Source: Fimbriimonadaceae bacterium (GTDB lineage Bacteria; Armatimonadota; Fimbriimonadia; Fimbriimonadales; Fimbriimonadaceae). From it: a stretch of DNA of 64,000 nucleotides. The notes under the pieces were generated by a model, which saw nothing but the letters and a program-made list of their open reading frames with translations, had not been told where the DNA came from and made no database searches. Both the position numbers and the translations under genes were made by a program. Where the stretch lies: NCBI GenBank assembly GCA_019638775.1, contig JAHBTD010000002.1, forward strand, positions 1,097,334 through 1,161,333, in the 5' to 3' direction. Numbering within the stretch: the first letter of the stretch is position 1; each line of letters begins with the position of its first letter. This document shows positions 17,256 to 25,502 of the stretch, one piece after another.

Positions 17256-19732
17256 TGTCACGAGCAAAAACAAAAACCCCTGTTGAAGAGGAGATCGTTG
17301 AAGAAGAGGTCAACCTGCCCGAGTCGGACATCGACTTGAGCATAGGCGACCTTCCCATTCCTGATGCTGAAGAGGAAGAGGTTCGACCGCCCATCCCCGA
17401 TGTCATCAATATCCTGCCCCTGCGCGACTCCGTCATCTACCCCATGCTGATCGCACCTCTCAGCGTTGCTCGCGAATCCAGCGTACAACTCATCGAAGAG
17501 AGCGTGGTGGGAAACAACCGGGTTATCGGCGTTGTCGCTCAACGCAAAGCCCACACAGAGCTGCCAACCTTCGATGAGGTTCACGAATACGGCTGCGCTG
17601 TGATCATCCGCACACTTGTTAAAATGCCTGATGCGGTGCGGTTGATCGTCCAGGGCGTCGCACGATATCGGATTGTCGAGCGATTGCAAGAGACGCCTTA
17701 CCTGCGGGCAAGGATCGAGGTCCTCGAAGACGCCCCTGCCGACGATACGTCGGAAGATATGGAGGCATTGCGACGGTCCGTCGCTGCGCTCTTCGACCAA
17801 GCGATACGCCTCTCCCCCCAACTTCCCGACGAGTTACGAAGCCTTACCCAAGCCGTCCAAGAAACGAATGTGATGTGCGACCTCGTCGCCGCGCATATGA
17901 CACTCTCGGTGGAAGAGAAGCAGCAGGTCCTTGAAACTCTGGACGTGGAGCAGCGACTCAAGCTCCTCCTCGAAATGCTTAGCAAAGAGGTGCGCGTTCT
18001 GGAGCTTACGAGCAAGGTCCAGAGTGAGGTCAACGTCGAGCTTTCCAAAACGCAACGCGACTATTACCTGCGCGAGCAGCTCAAAGCCATTCAGCGCGAA
18101 CTTGGGGAGTCTGACGACCGGGGCGAAGAGCTTGACGAACTACGGATCAAGATCGAAGAAGCCGAGCTGCCTCAAGAGGCTTTGAAAGAGGTCAACCGAG
18201 AGTATGACCGCCTGCGGCGTATGTCTCCCGGATCGCCTGAATACACCGTCGCCCGGACCTACGTGGACTGGATCGTCTCGCTCCCGTGGAACCAATCAAC
18301 ACAGGACAATATTGAGCTTTCTGAAGTTCGGGCCATCCTCGATCAAGACCACTACGGACTTGAGAAAGTTAAAGAGCGAATTATCGAATTCCTTGCCGTT
18401 CGCAAAGTCAAAAAAGACGGCAAGATCCGTCAGCCAATCCTGTGCTTTGCGGGGCCTCCTGGTGTTGGTAAAACCTCACTGGGGCGTTCCATCGCACACT
18501 CCATGAACCGCAAGTTCGTACGAGTCTCAGTGGGAGGCATGCGCGACGAGGCCGAGATTCGGGGTCATCGACGCACCTACATTGGCGCACTGCCCGGGCA
18601 AATCATCCAAGGCCTTCGACGCGGCGAAACAAACAACCCGGTCTTCATGCTCGACGAGATCGACAAGCTCGGCAGTGACTTCCGCGGTGACCCTTCATCA
18701 GCGCTCCTGGAAGTGCTCGACCCGGAGCAGAACTCGACGTTCCGCGATCACTATATCGACGCACCGTTCGATCTGAGCAGAGTGTTCTTCGTGACAACGG
18801 CAAACCGACTGGACACGATCCCAGCGCCCTTGCGAGACCGAATGGAAGTGATCGAACTCAGCGGCTATACCGAAGAGGAAAAGTACGAAATCGCCGTGAG
18901 GCATCTCGTACCCAAGCAGGTCGAAGAACACGGACTAAGGGCTGCGCAAATTGAGTTTCAAGACAGTGCCCTCAAGAAGCTGATCCGCAGCTATACGCGC
19001 GAAGCCGGTGTTCGTAACTTGGAGCGAGAGATCGGCTCTGTCGTACGAAAAGCAACCCTACTGTTTGCACAGGGCCGCAAGGCCAAGGTCAATATCACGG
19101 AGAAGTTCTTGGAGACCGCGCTTGGAGCGCCACGGTATCTGCATGAGGAAGTGCTGGAAAGGGAGCTTGTCCCTGGACTTGCGGTCGGTCTTGTTTGGAC
19201 TCCTGTCGGTGGTGATGTCATCTTCATCGAGACAGCCAAGATGGCTGGGTCAAAGGGTTTGATTCTTACCGGACAGCTTGGCGACGTGATGAAGGAATCC
19301 GTCACAGCCGCCCTAAGCTACATCCGCAGCAATGCCAAGCAGCTTAAGATTGACCCCGATTTTTACGAAAAGACGGAGATCCACGTTCACGTCCCTGCCG
19401 GTGCCACCCCCAAAGACGGCCCGAGCGCAGGCGTGACGATGCTCACCGCACTCACTTCCCTGCTCACCGGGCGAAACCTCAAGCCCCGTCTCGCCATGAC
19501 CGGAGAGCTCACCCTAACGGGGCAGGTCCTTCCAATCGGTGGCGTAAAGGAGAAGATTCTGGCGGCGCACCGCGCCGGTGTGACCACAGTGCTCCTCCCC
19601 GAAGATAACCGCAAGGACTTCAAAGAAGAGGTCCCCGAAGCCATCGCCAAGCAGCTTGAGGTCCACTTCGTCAAGCACGCCGATCAGGTGCTGAAACTAT
19701 CTTTGGAAAAGACAACGGGTCGAACTCAATAA
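17255..19732 (+). CDS. lon: ATP-dependent Lon protease
   Basis: 825 residues, full length for LonA. An acidic N-terminal leader (about 45 residues, rich in E and D) precedes the substrate-recognition domain (INILPLRDSVIYPMLIAPL, about 50-68). The AAA+ module has Walker A GPPGVGKT (400-407) and Walker B VFMLDEIDK (about 464-472). The protease domain has catalytic Ser724 in PKDGPSAGV and Lys near 767 in GGVKEKILAAHRAG. It degrades damaged and regulatory proteins in the cytoplasm. It is coupled to the small heat-shock gene by a one-base overlap and followed by a strong terminator. Confidence 0.97.
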   Translation: MSRAKTKTPVEEEIVEEEVNLPESDIDLSIGDLPIPDAEEEEVRPPIPDVINILPLRDSVIYPMLIAPLSVARESSVQLIEESVVGNNRVIGVVAQRKAHTELPTFDEVHEYGCAVIIRTLVKMPDAVRLIVQGVARYRIVERLQETPYLRARIEVLEDAPADDTSEDMEALRRSVAALFDQAIRLSPQLPDELRSLTQAVQETNVMCDLVAAHMTLSVEEKQQVLETLDVEQRLKLLLEMLSKEVRVLELTSKVQSEVNVELSKTQRDYYLREQLKAIQRELGESDDRGEELDELRIKIEEAELPQEALKEVNREYDRLRRMSPGSPEYTVARTYVDWIVSLPWNQSTQDNIELSEVRAILDQDHYGLEKVKERIIEFLAVRKVKKDGKIRQPILCFAGPPGVGKTSLGRSIAHSMNRKFVRVSVGGMRDEAEIRGHRRTYIGALPGQIIQGLRRGETNNPVFMLDEIDKLGSDFRGDPSSALLEVLDPEQNSTFRDHYIDAPFDLSRVFFVTTANRLDTIPAPLRDRMEVIELSGYTEEEKYEIAVRHLVPKQVEEHGLRAAQIEFQDSALKKLIRSYTREAGVRNLEREIGSVVRKATLLFAQGRKAKVNITEKFLETALGAPRYLHEEVLERELVPGLAVGLVWTPVGGDVIFIETAKMAGSKGLILTGQLGDVMKESVTAALSYIRSNAKQLKIDPDFYEKTEIHVHVPAGATPKDGPSAGVTMLTALTSLLTGRNLKPRLAMTGELTLTGQVLPIGGVKEKILAAHRAGVTTVLLPEDNRKDFKEEVPEAIAKQLEVHFVKHADQVLKLSLEKTTGRTQ

Positions 19733-19740
19733 ACCGTTGC

Positions 19741-19783
19741 GGACATGTTGAATCGACATGTCCATCATTTTTTTTTCTTTTTT
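19741..19783 (+). terminator. Rho-independent terminator after lon
   Basis: A perfect eight-base-pair stem GGACATGT/ACATGTCC (19741-19748 and 19756-19763) with a seven-base loop, then an unusually long T-rich tail (ATCATTTTTTTTTC and onward). Confidence 0.93.
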
Positions 19784-19810
19784 CTGGAACTATTTCGACG
19801 GCAGTAGAGA

Positions 19811-19830
19811 TAATATGTTCTACAGATGTC
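19811..19830 (+). promoter_or_regulatory. -10 box and BlaI-type operator overlapping the blaI start
   Basis: TAATAT (19811-19816) lies only nine bases before the ATG at 19826, and the start codon itself is inside TACAGATGTC (19821-19830), close to the TACAnnTGTA operator core of the BlaI/MecI family. If the -10 is right, the message is nearly or fully leaderless and repressor binding would cover both the promoter and the start. Confidence 0.45.
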
Positions 19831-20221
19831 GAAATCACTGCATCCCGAAGAAGCGCCGACCGGCGCGCAGATGGATCTTCTGAAGATCGTTGCCAAAAGC
19901 AAAGAGGGCATGACGGCCGTCGAAGTCTGGCAGCACATCCAAACCCAGCGACCGCTCGCCAGAACAACGGTTATCACTCTTTTGCAGCGGCTGCAAGAAC
20001 GCGGCTGGCTTTCAAAAGAGGGTGAAGGGCGTGGTGCGATCTACCACTCGCTCTATCAGCCCGAAGACGCCACAACCGCAATCGTCGACGGATTCCTGGG
20101 CCGCTACTTTGGCGGATCGCCCGCAAAGATGATGATGAACCTGCTTGGCTCCGGAAAGCTCTCAAACGATGAAATCTCACGCTTAAGGAAGCTGCTGGAT
20201 GAAGCAGAGGAGGAAAAATGA
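19826..20221 (+). CDS. BlaI/MecI/CopY-family repressor
   Basis: 131 residues. N-terminal winged helix (about 13-80) with GAQMDLLKIVAKSKEGMTAVEVWQHI, ARTTVITLLQRLQERGWLSKE and GRGAIYHSLY, then a dimerisation segment ending in LLDEAEEEK. Proteins of this family dimerise on a TACAnnTGTA-like operator and are cleaved or released when the partner membrane peptidase is activated. The gene overlaps the M56 peptidase by four bases (ATGA), the classical BlaI-BlaR1 pairing. An operator-like site overlaps its start. No beta-lactamase lies in the window, so the controlled process is unknown. Confidence 0.92.
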   Translation: MSKSLHPEEAPTGAQMDLLKIVAKSKEGMTAVEVWQHIQTQRPLARTTVITLLQRLQERGWLSKEGEGRGAIYHSLYQPEDATTAIVDGFLGRYFGGSPAKMMMNLLGSGKLSNDEISRLRKLLDEAEEEK

Positions 20222-22422
20222 GTGCAACCTTCATCGAATCGGCTTGGCCCTTTGCGGTCAACCTGGCGCTTGCCGTAGCGACAGCTTCCGGCCTATTTGC
20301 CGTGGCCCTTCTCGCTAGCCGAAAAGCGGCTCCACCGATACGGGAAGCCTTGGCAAAGGCCGCGATAACGGTAATCGCGATCTGTCCGCTGGTGGTGCTC
20401 GTCTCATCGCAGTTGCATCTGGGCAGCTTGAACGCTCCGACCGAAGCCGCTTTCGCGAAACCAGCCCGGTCAACCGCAAGCGAGGGCGCTGCGCAAACTG
20501 AAAGCAGGCCCCCGTCAGAGGAGCTGATCGTTCCTGAAACTGCTCATGGGGCGGCGGTAGCCTCTCAGACTGCTTTACAAACGCCGGTTGCTTCTGGTTT
20601 CGACTACAAAGCAGGCATTCTTGCTGCCGGTCTCGCGGGCTCGCTCTTCCTCGTGGCGCTTGTCGGGATCGGACGTCTCCGTCTTGCAAAACTTGCGAAG
20701 GGTTGGGAGAAGGTTGAAGATACTTCCCTGCTCAGCATGCTTGAACAGGCATCGCAAGCGACGGGACTGCGGGCAGTGCCAATTCTCATCCATGCAGAAG
20801 ATCTACGCGCGCCCGTCTGCTTCTCGGCAGGGAAAGACTACGTTGCCGTGCCGACAGACATCTCCGACTTCCTTCCACCGGAGCAGATTAAGTCCGCATT
20901 CATCCACGAGTGTGTCCACCTGAAAGCAAAGCACCAGACCTGGCGTCTGCTCTGCGTTTTGATGGAGGCGGCCTACTGGTGGGCGGTGCCGGTCTGGCTC
21001 GTTCGAAGACACCTTGAGGACGCCCAAGAAAAGATTTGCGACAGCTATGTGGTTCAGACCACCGATACCGGACGACACCTCGCCGAATGCCTCGTCACCC
21101 TGGCTACCAGGAACGGGCAGACCTGGACTCCAAGGGGGACGATCGCCGTCTTTCGACGGGGCGAGTTGGAAGCCCGGATTCGGAGGCTGCTGGACAAAGG
21201 AGCCAATACCATGACAAAAACAACCAAGCGCAGCGTGGCGGTTATCGCCGCCATCGCCGCCGGAGCTTTCGTTCTCGCTGCAAAGATGCAGGTCGGCGAA
21301 GTTTCGGCAAAGGGATCGGAATACTTCCCCTCGACCGAAGGCACGACGTGGACCTACAAAGTCAGTCGGCCTGGTTCGGAGGACATGATCTGGACAACCG
21401 TCGCATGGAGCGTCAAGAGCTACAAGGGAATGCCGGTCGTCGAGTATCGCTCGGACTACGGTCACTACAACGGCTATGGCTATGTCCTTCTCGCCAAAGA
21501 TGGCGCCTATGAGATGGACCGTCAATACAAGGACCTACCGGGCTTCCGCCGCGCCGACACCAACACGGTTGTGATGAAGTTTCCGGCAACAGCGGGGACG
21601 AAGTGGTCACACCGTACGCAGCCTGCCTACCAAACAGCACAGAGTTTCGGAAACGACACACCGCCCCCCAAGCCCCCCACCTATGAATACACTCGCAATG
21701 TCGTCAGCGACAACGTGATGGTCGATACACCCATAGGACGGAAGAAAGCGGTGATCATCGAAATGTCCGTCAGCGAAGACGGAGGCAAGCCATACGTCCG
21801 GTCAAGAACCTGGATGAGCCCAGGCTTAGGAACCGTTCGTGAGGAAGTCTTCGAGCCGGGCGGAAAGACCTCGCAGGTGAAGACTCTTGTGGACTTCAAG
21901 CCTGGCAGCCCGCAGAACCAAACCCCAAGCAATCCGGCTGAGCTTGTCCGGCAGAAGACTCCGCAGCTGTCTCTGCCTGCAAACGCCTACCGCAACATCG
22001 CCAACAGCCACCTTGACGACACGTACCGAAGCAGGTTTGTAGCTGTAGGAAGCGACTCATCAATGGCGATCTATCGCGTGACGGGACAGACCGTGCGTCC
22101 GTTTGACCCTACAAATGTCGACGAATGGAACGCTTTGATCGAGGAAGAGATGCCAAAGAGCAAGCGGGCTATCCCAGGACCGAACGGTTACGATTTGTTC
22201 GTTCACTTTGAATCCATCGCTATCCTTTTGGCGACCAAACAAGGCTACTTCGTGGATGACAACGCCAAAGGCGGCAACGCCGAGTACACATCGAAGGCGG
22301 GCAGTTCAGGGACGATTGGCAGAACGAAGGTCAGCGGTCGGAACCCAGACGGCAGCGCATGGACGTTGGCAGTCGTTGTGACGATGGAGGGCAGCAAGAT
22401 CACTTCGATCGAGACCCAGTAA
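20218..22422 (+). CDS. BlaR1-like M56 membrane metallopeptidase with an unusual C-terminal sensor domain
   Basis: 734 residues. The N-terminal half is a BlaR1/MecR1-type integral membrane peptidase: hydrophobic segments at about 10-32, 40-62 and 135-155, the zinc site HECVH (His230, Glu231, His234) and EKICDSYVV supplying a further ligand. After a last hydrophobic helix (about 341-359) comes an extracytoplasmic domain of about 370 residues which does not look like a penicillin-binding domain: it starts PSTEGTTWTYKVSRPGSED and is beta-rich. It should sense an outside signal and trigger inactivation of the adjacent repressor. The ligand is unknown. It is cotranscribed with the repressor through a four-base overlap. 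Confidence 0.85.
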   Translation: MSATFIESAWPFAVNLALAVATASGLFAVALLASRKAAPPIREALAKAAITVIAICPLVVLVSSQLHLGSLNAPTEAAFAKPARSTASEGAAQTESRPPSEELIVPETAHGAAVASQTALQTPVASGFDYKAGILAAGLAGSLFLVALVGIGRLRLAKLAKGWEKVEDTSLLSMLEQASQATGLRAVPILIHAEDLRAPVCFSAGKDYVAVPTDISDFLPPEQIKSAFIHECVHLKAKHQTWRLLCVLMEAAYWWAVPVWLVRRHLEDAQEKICDSYVVQTTDTGRHLAECLVTLATRNGQTWTPRGTIAVFRRGELEARIRRLLDKGANTMTKTTKRSVAVIAAIAAGAFVLAAKMQVGEVSAKGSEYFPSTEGTTWTYKVSRPGSEDMIWTTVAWSVKSYKGMPVVEYRSDYGHYNGYGYVLLAKDGAYEMDRQYKDLPGFRRADTNTVVMKFPATAGTKWSHRTQPAYQTAQSFGNDTPPPKPPTYEYTRNVVSDNVMVDTPIGRKKAVIIEMSVSEDGGKPYVRSRTWMSPGLGTVREEVFEPGGKTSQVKTLVDFKPGSPQNQTPSNPAELVRQKTPQLSLPANAYRNIANSHLDDTYRSRFVAVGSDSSMAIYRVTGQTVRPFDPTNVDEWNALIEEEMPKSKRAIPGPNGYDLFVHFESIAILLATKQGYFVDDNAKGGNAEYTSKAGSSGTIGRTKVSGRNPDGSAWTLAVVVTMEGSKITSIETQ

Positions 22423-22450
22423 GTCATTTACAAACCCCCAACAGAGGCCA

Positions 22451-22476
22451 GGGCCGCTTCGCGGCCCCGGTCATTT
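22451..22476 (+). terminator. Hairpin, probable terminator after the M56 gene
   Basis: Perfect seven-base-pair stem GGGCCGC/GCGGCCC with a three-base loop (22451-22467), followed by a short T run (CATTTTC). Confidence 0.6.
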
Positions 22477-22494
22477 TCGACGTTATGGCTCCTG

Positions 22495-22524
22495 GACGCG
22501 CCTTGCGAATTCGCAAGGCGCGTC
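22495..22524. repeat. Perfect 30-base palindrome
   Basis: A 15-base arm GACGCGCCTTGCGAA is followed at once by its exact reverse complement, with no loop. It lies between the M56 gene and ctlX. It may be a bidirectional terminator, a protein-binding site or a dispersed palindromic repeat. Confidence 0.7.
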
Positions 22525-22615
22525 TAATTGTTCATCCTGCTCCTACTCCTCTTACGTCGCGATCAATGTCCCTACTGCCTTACTCAAAATCCGTGCATCG
22601 GATATCCTTCCACAC

Positions 22616-23551
22616 ATGCACCGTCGCCCAGAGCAGATCTCAGACACCGTACTTATGGTGCGCCCGGCTGCATTTGGCTATAACCCAGAGACCGCATCAA
22701 GCAACGTCTTTCAAACTGGCGCGAAGCTCGATCCCATCTCCGTCCACAACCAAGCGCTGGACGAGTTTGAACTGTTTGTGAAAGCGCTCAAAGGGGTTGG
22801 AGTACGGGTCCTCGTTGTTGAAGACACACCAACTCCCCAAAAGACCGATGCTGTCTTCCCGAATAATTGGATCAGCTTTCACGAAGATGGACGCGTTGTT
22901 CTGTATCCCATGCTCTCTGAAAACCGACGCTTGGAGCGCGAGAACCCGATCCTGAGTTCCCTCGGCGAGTATGAGATCTCTTCGACCGTAAATCTAATCC
23001 CGTTTGAAGAGGACGGAAAGTACCTCGAAGGCACCGGCAGCATGGTGCTGGACCGAGAAAACGGCATCGTCTATGCCTGCCACAGTCCCCGCACAAGCCC
23101 CGAGGTTGCAGCAAAGTTTGCCGAAGCCTTCGACTACCACCTCGTGATGTTCGACGCAGTGGACTCAACAGAAAAGTCGATTTACCACACAAACGTCTTG
23201 ATGGCTTTGGGGGAAGCGTTCGTCGTTGTGTGTCTGGAAACCGTGCGCGACCAGGTCCAACTCAAACAATTGCAACACCTCTTTGCCGAGACGGGGAAAG
23301 AGATCGTCGAGATTAACTTGGCCCAGATGAAGCGGTTTGCTGGCAATATGCTTCAAGTTCGCAATGACGGTGGAGAGCGATTTGTCGTCCTTTCCGCCAG
23401 AGCATATGGCGCTTTGGACCCAAGCCAGATCGAAGCGCTTGAACGTCACGGCAAACTTATCCCTATCGATATCCCGACCATTGAGCAGTGCGGAGGCGGT
23501 TCTGTGCGCTGTATGATGGCGGAAGTTTTCTTGCCCAGAAGCAACAAATAA
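22616..23551 (+). CDS. ctlX: CtlX-type guanidino-group hydrolase (citrulline-utilisation/DDAH-like)
   Basis: 311 residues, an amidinotransferase-fold protein like arginine deiminase and dimethylarginine hydrolases. It has the CtlX N-terminus TVLMVRPAAFGYNPETASSN (residues 11-30), FPNNWISFH (about 81-89), LEGTGSMVLDR (about 140-150), the catalytic-type His in YHTNVLMALG, and the Cys-containing tail IEQCGGGSVRCMMAEVF. Family members hydrolyse or transfer guanidino-type groups of arginine or citrulline derivatives; the exact substrate is an inference from name-sharing proteins. A cupin gene follows 26 bases later. Confidence 0.85.
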   Translation: MHRRPEQISDTVLMVRPAAFGYNPETASSNVFQTGAKLDPISVHNQALDEFELFVKALKGVGVRVLVVEDTPTPQKTDAVFPNNWISFHEDGRVVLYPMLSENRRLERENPILSSLGEYEISSTVNLIPFEEDGKYLEGTGSMVLDRENGIVYACHSPRTSPEVAAKFAEAFDYHLVMFDAVDSTEKSIYHTNVLMALGEAFVVVCLETVRDQVQLKQLQHLFAETGKEIVEINLAQMKRFAGNMLQVRNDGGERFVVLSARAYGALDPSQIEALERHGKLIPIDIPTIEQCGGGSVRCMMAEVFLPRSNK

Positions 23552-23577
23552 CAACTCACGACTTACTACCCACGACA
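23549..23577. repeat. Heptamer-type tandem repeat between ctlX and cupin gene
   Basis: Degenerate seven-base units (ACTCACG, ACTTACT, ACCCACG) fill the gap between the two genes. It is the same style of repeat that is translated inside hisH. Confidence 0.5.
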
Positions 23578-23940
23578 ATGCCAACCCTCATCCCTTCCCC
23601 AACCCGCATCGAAGCCGCCGGCAACAAGCCAAAGGTCATCGACGAATACATAGGCCGCGTCAATTCTGGACATTCGGGTGTTTCAGTTGCACACATGCGC
23701 AGCCCCGGCGGATGGAAGGAACCAGGTCAACAGCCCGAGTTTGAAGAGTTCACCATCGTCCTTCGCGGAAAGCTTGTCGTAGAGTTCGAAGGTGGGGAGA
23801 TAGAAGTCACGGCAGGACAAGCCGTTGTCAGTAAGCCTGGGGAATGGGTGAGATATTCCACGCCCGACGCTGAGGGCGCGGAATATCTTGCGGTATGTGT
23901 GCCTGGCTTCTCGCCAGACACCGTTCACCGCGACGCTTAA
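23578..23940 (+). CDS. Cupin-domain protein
   Basis: 120 residues, a single small beta barrel. The cupin motifs are EFEEFTIVLRGKLVVEFEGGEIEV (about 55-78) and the G-x-x-V-V-S-K-P-G-E-W segment (about 83-93). The usual metal-binding histidines of cupin motif 1 are not obvious, so it may be a binding and not a catalytic protein. I chose MPTLIPSPTRIE at 23578 because upstream residues in the frame come from the ctlX gene. It is close behind ctlX and may share its transcript. It ends convergently with a response regulator gene, overlapping four bases. Confidence 0.8.
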   Translation: MPTLIPSPTRIEAAGNKPKVIDEYIGRVNSGHSGVSVAHMRSPGGWKEPGQQPEFEEFTIVLRGKLVVEFEGGEIEVTAGQAVVSKPGEWVRYSTPDAEGAEYLAVCVPGFSPDTVHRDA

Positions 23941-24356
23941 GCGGCCTTGTTTGAGCCCTGAAGTCTTCTCAGCTCAAGCAGATTGCGTAAACGCATTCGG
24001 AGTTCGAGAACGTCACAAGGCTTCGTCAGGACATCATCAGCGCCTTCGTCGATTAACTGCTGACGTACTTTGTACTCTCCGTTCCCAGTAAGCAAGACGA
24101 CAGGCAAGGCATTGTACTTTTCCGACGCACGAATGACGCGAAGCATCTCAAGCCCTGTCATGCCTGGCATGTTCAAGTCCGATACGATGGCAGTTAAGTT
24201 GCCCTCTTCGAGCAGTTCAAGAGCTTCAGCTGCCCGACTGGCGAAGTGGCAATCCCAATCGGCACAGCGCGATCTTGTGATCCGGCGCAGGCCATCAAGA
24301 ATCCTTGCTTCGTCATCGACAAACACGATTCGATATTGTTCGTTCTGTTCCTTCAT
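23937..24356 (-). CDS. Single-domain response regulator
   Basis: 139 residues, a receiver domain only: VFVDDEARILDGLRR (acidic pocket), phospho-acceptor Asp in AIVSDLNMPGMTG, the conserved Thr in VLLTGNGE and Lys in LTKPCDVLEL. There is no output domain, so it works by protein contact, like CheY-type regulators. I preferred the ATG at 24356 to the GTG at 24365. It is the last gene of the minus-strand signalling operon from 28020, 24 bases after the HD-GYP gene, and likely accepts phosphate from the kinase at 25499-27397. Confidence 0.88.
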   Translation of the reverse strand: MKEQNEQYRIVFVDDEARILDGLRRITRSRCADWDCHFASRAAEALELLEEGNLTAIVSDLNMPGMTGLEMLRVIRASEKYNALPVVLLTGNGEYKVRQQLIDEGADDVLTKPCDVLELRMRLRNLLELRRLQGSNKAA

Positions 24357-24380
24357 GATCACCACTAAGCAAACACACCG

Positions 24381-25502
24381 TTACGCCGCACGACGTGCGG
24401 ATTCGGCGCAATCTTCCAATTCAGTTCTAATGCGTTCAAGCTCATCTCGAACGCTCATCATTGCAGACACGACCCTCGGATCAAACTGTGACCCTGATCG
24501 CTCAAAAATATAGGCGACGGTCTCCCCTTCAGACATTGCGCCCTTATAGGGTCTGGGCGATCTCAATGCATCGTAGACATCGGCTACCGCCACAATGCGA
24601 GCCTCGATCGGTATGTCTTCACCGGAAACTCTTGCAGGGTATCCATTTCCGTCCCAATGCTCGTGGTGGTACCGTGCAATGTTGGCCGCCATCGCGAGCA
24701 AGGCATTCCCGCCTGAACTTGATGATTCGTCAACCTCACGCGAAAGGAGCGAAAACGTCGCTTGCAGCTCCTCACTCAGAATCTCCGCCCCGATCCGGCA
24801 GTGCTCCTGCATCGCTTGCCGCTCTTCGTCGGTCAGGCTTCCCGGCTTTCGCAAAATCGCATCGCTAATGCCGATCTTGCCGACATCATGGAGCGGGCTT
24901 GCCAAAAGAATATCGTCTTGGAAGCGCTCATCCATTCCCAACTCCTTCGCAAGAGTAAGGGAGAAGAGGCCCACCCGAAGAATGTGGTTGCCGGTATCGG
25001 AATCGCGCGCTTCAGCAGCCTTCGCAAGCCGAAAAACGATGTCCCTCTGAGATCGCTCAAGGTCCCGCGTTCGTTCTCGAACCCGCAGTTCAAGCAATTC
25101 GTTCTGGTGAAGTATCTGCTCTTGAAAATCCTTGAGAGCGATGACGTTCTTGAGTCTTGCAATCAGCTCGGCAGCGTCACAAGGTTTGTGCAGGAAGTCG
25201 GTTGCGCCCTTATCGAGAGCCTCGTGCAACAGCCTTGAATCCGAGTTCCCAGTGAGCATGATAAACGGAATTCTCGAATTCCGATCCCCCGCCCTCAGGT
25301 GTTGCAGCAAGTCTATCCCGGTCTTTCCCGGCATGTTGTGGTCAGAGACGATAGCATCAAGATCGGTTGACTGGATAATCTCTGCCGCTTCGGTAAAGCA
25401 CTCGGCGAATAGAAACTCCCATTCGTCACGCATTGCCCGGAGCATGCGGCGCAGGGCGTCAAGCACATTGCGTTCGTCGTCGACGAGCAAAATGGTCTTC
25501 AC
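24381..25502 (-). CDS. HD-GYP response regulator (cyclic di-GMP phosphodiesterase type)
   Basis: 373 residues. Receiver domain (1-120) with ILLVDDERNV, Asp in AIVSDHNMPGKTG and KPCDAAELIA, a coiled linker (to about 155), then the HD-GYP domain with HDVGKIGISDAIL, HHEHWDGNGYP and ADVYDALRSPRPYK. HD-GYP proteins break down cyclic di-GMP; the GYP triad and the HD are both intact here. I place the start at GTG 25502, which overlaps the kinase stop as GTGA; the alternative TTG at 25514 is less likely. Phosphorylation by the upstream kinase probably switches the phosphodiesterase. Confidence 0.9.
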   Translation of the reverse strand: MKTILLVDDERNVLDALRRMLRAMRDEWEFLFAECFTEAAEIIQSTDLDAIVSDHNMPGKTGIDLLQHLRAGDRNSRIPFIMLTGNSDSRLLHEALDKGATDFLHKPCDAAELIARLKNVIALKDFQEQILHQNELLELRVRERTRDLERSQRDIVFRLAKAAEARDSDTGNHILRVGLFSLTLAKELGMDERFQDDILLASPLHDVGKIGISDAILRKPGSLTDEERQAMQEHCRIGAEILSEELQATFSLLSREVDESSSSGGNALLAMAANIARYHHEHWDGNGYPARVSGEDIPIEARIVAVADVYDALRSPRPYKGAMSEGETVAYIFERSGSQFDPRVVSAMMSVRDELERIRTELEDCAESARRAA

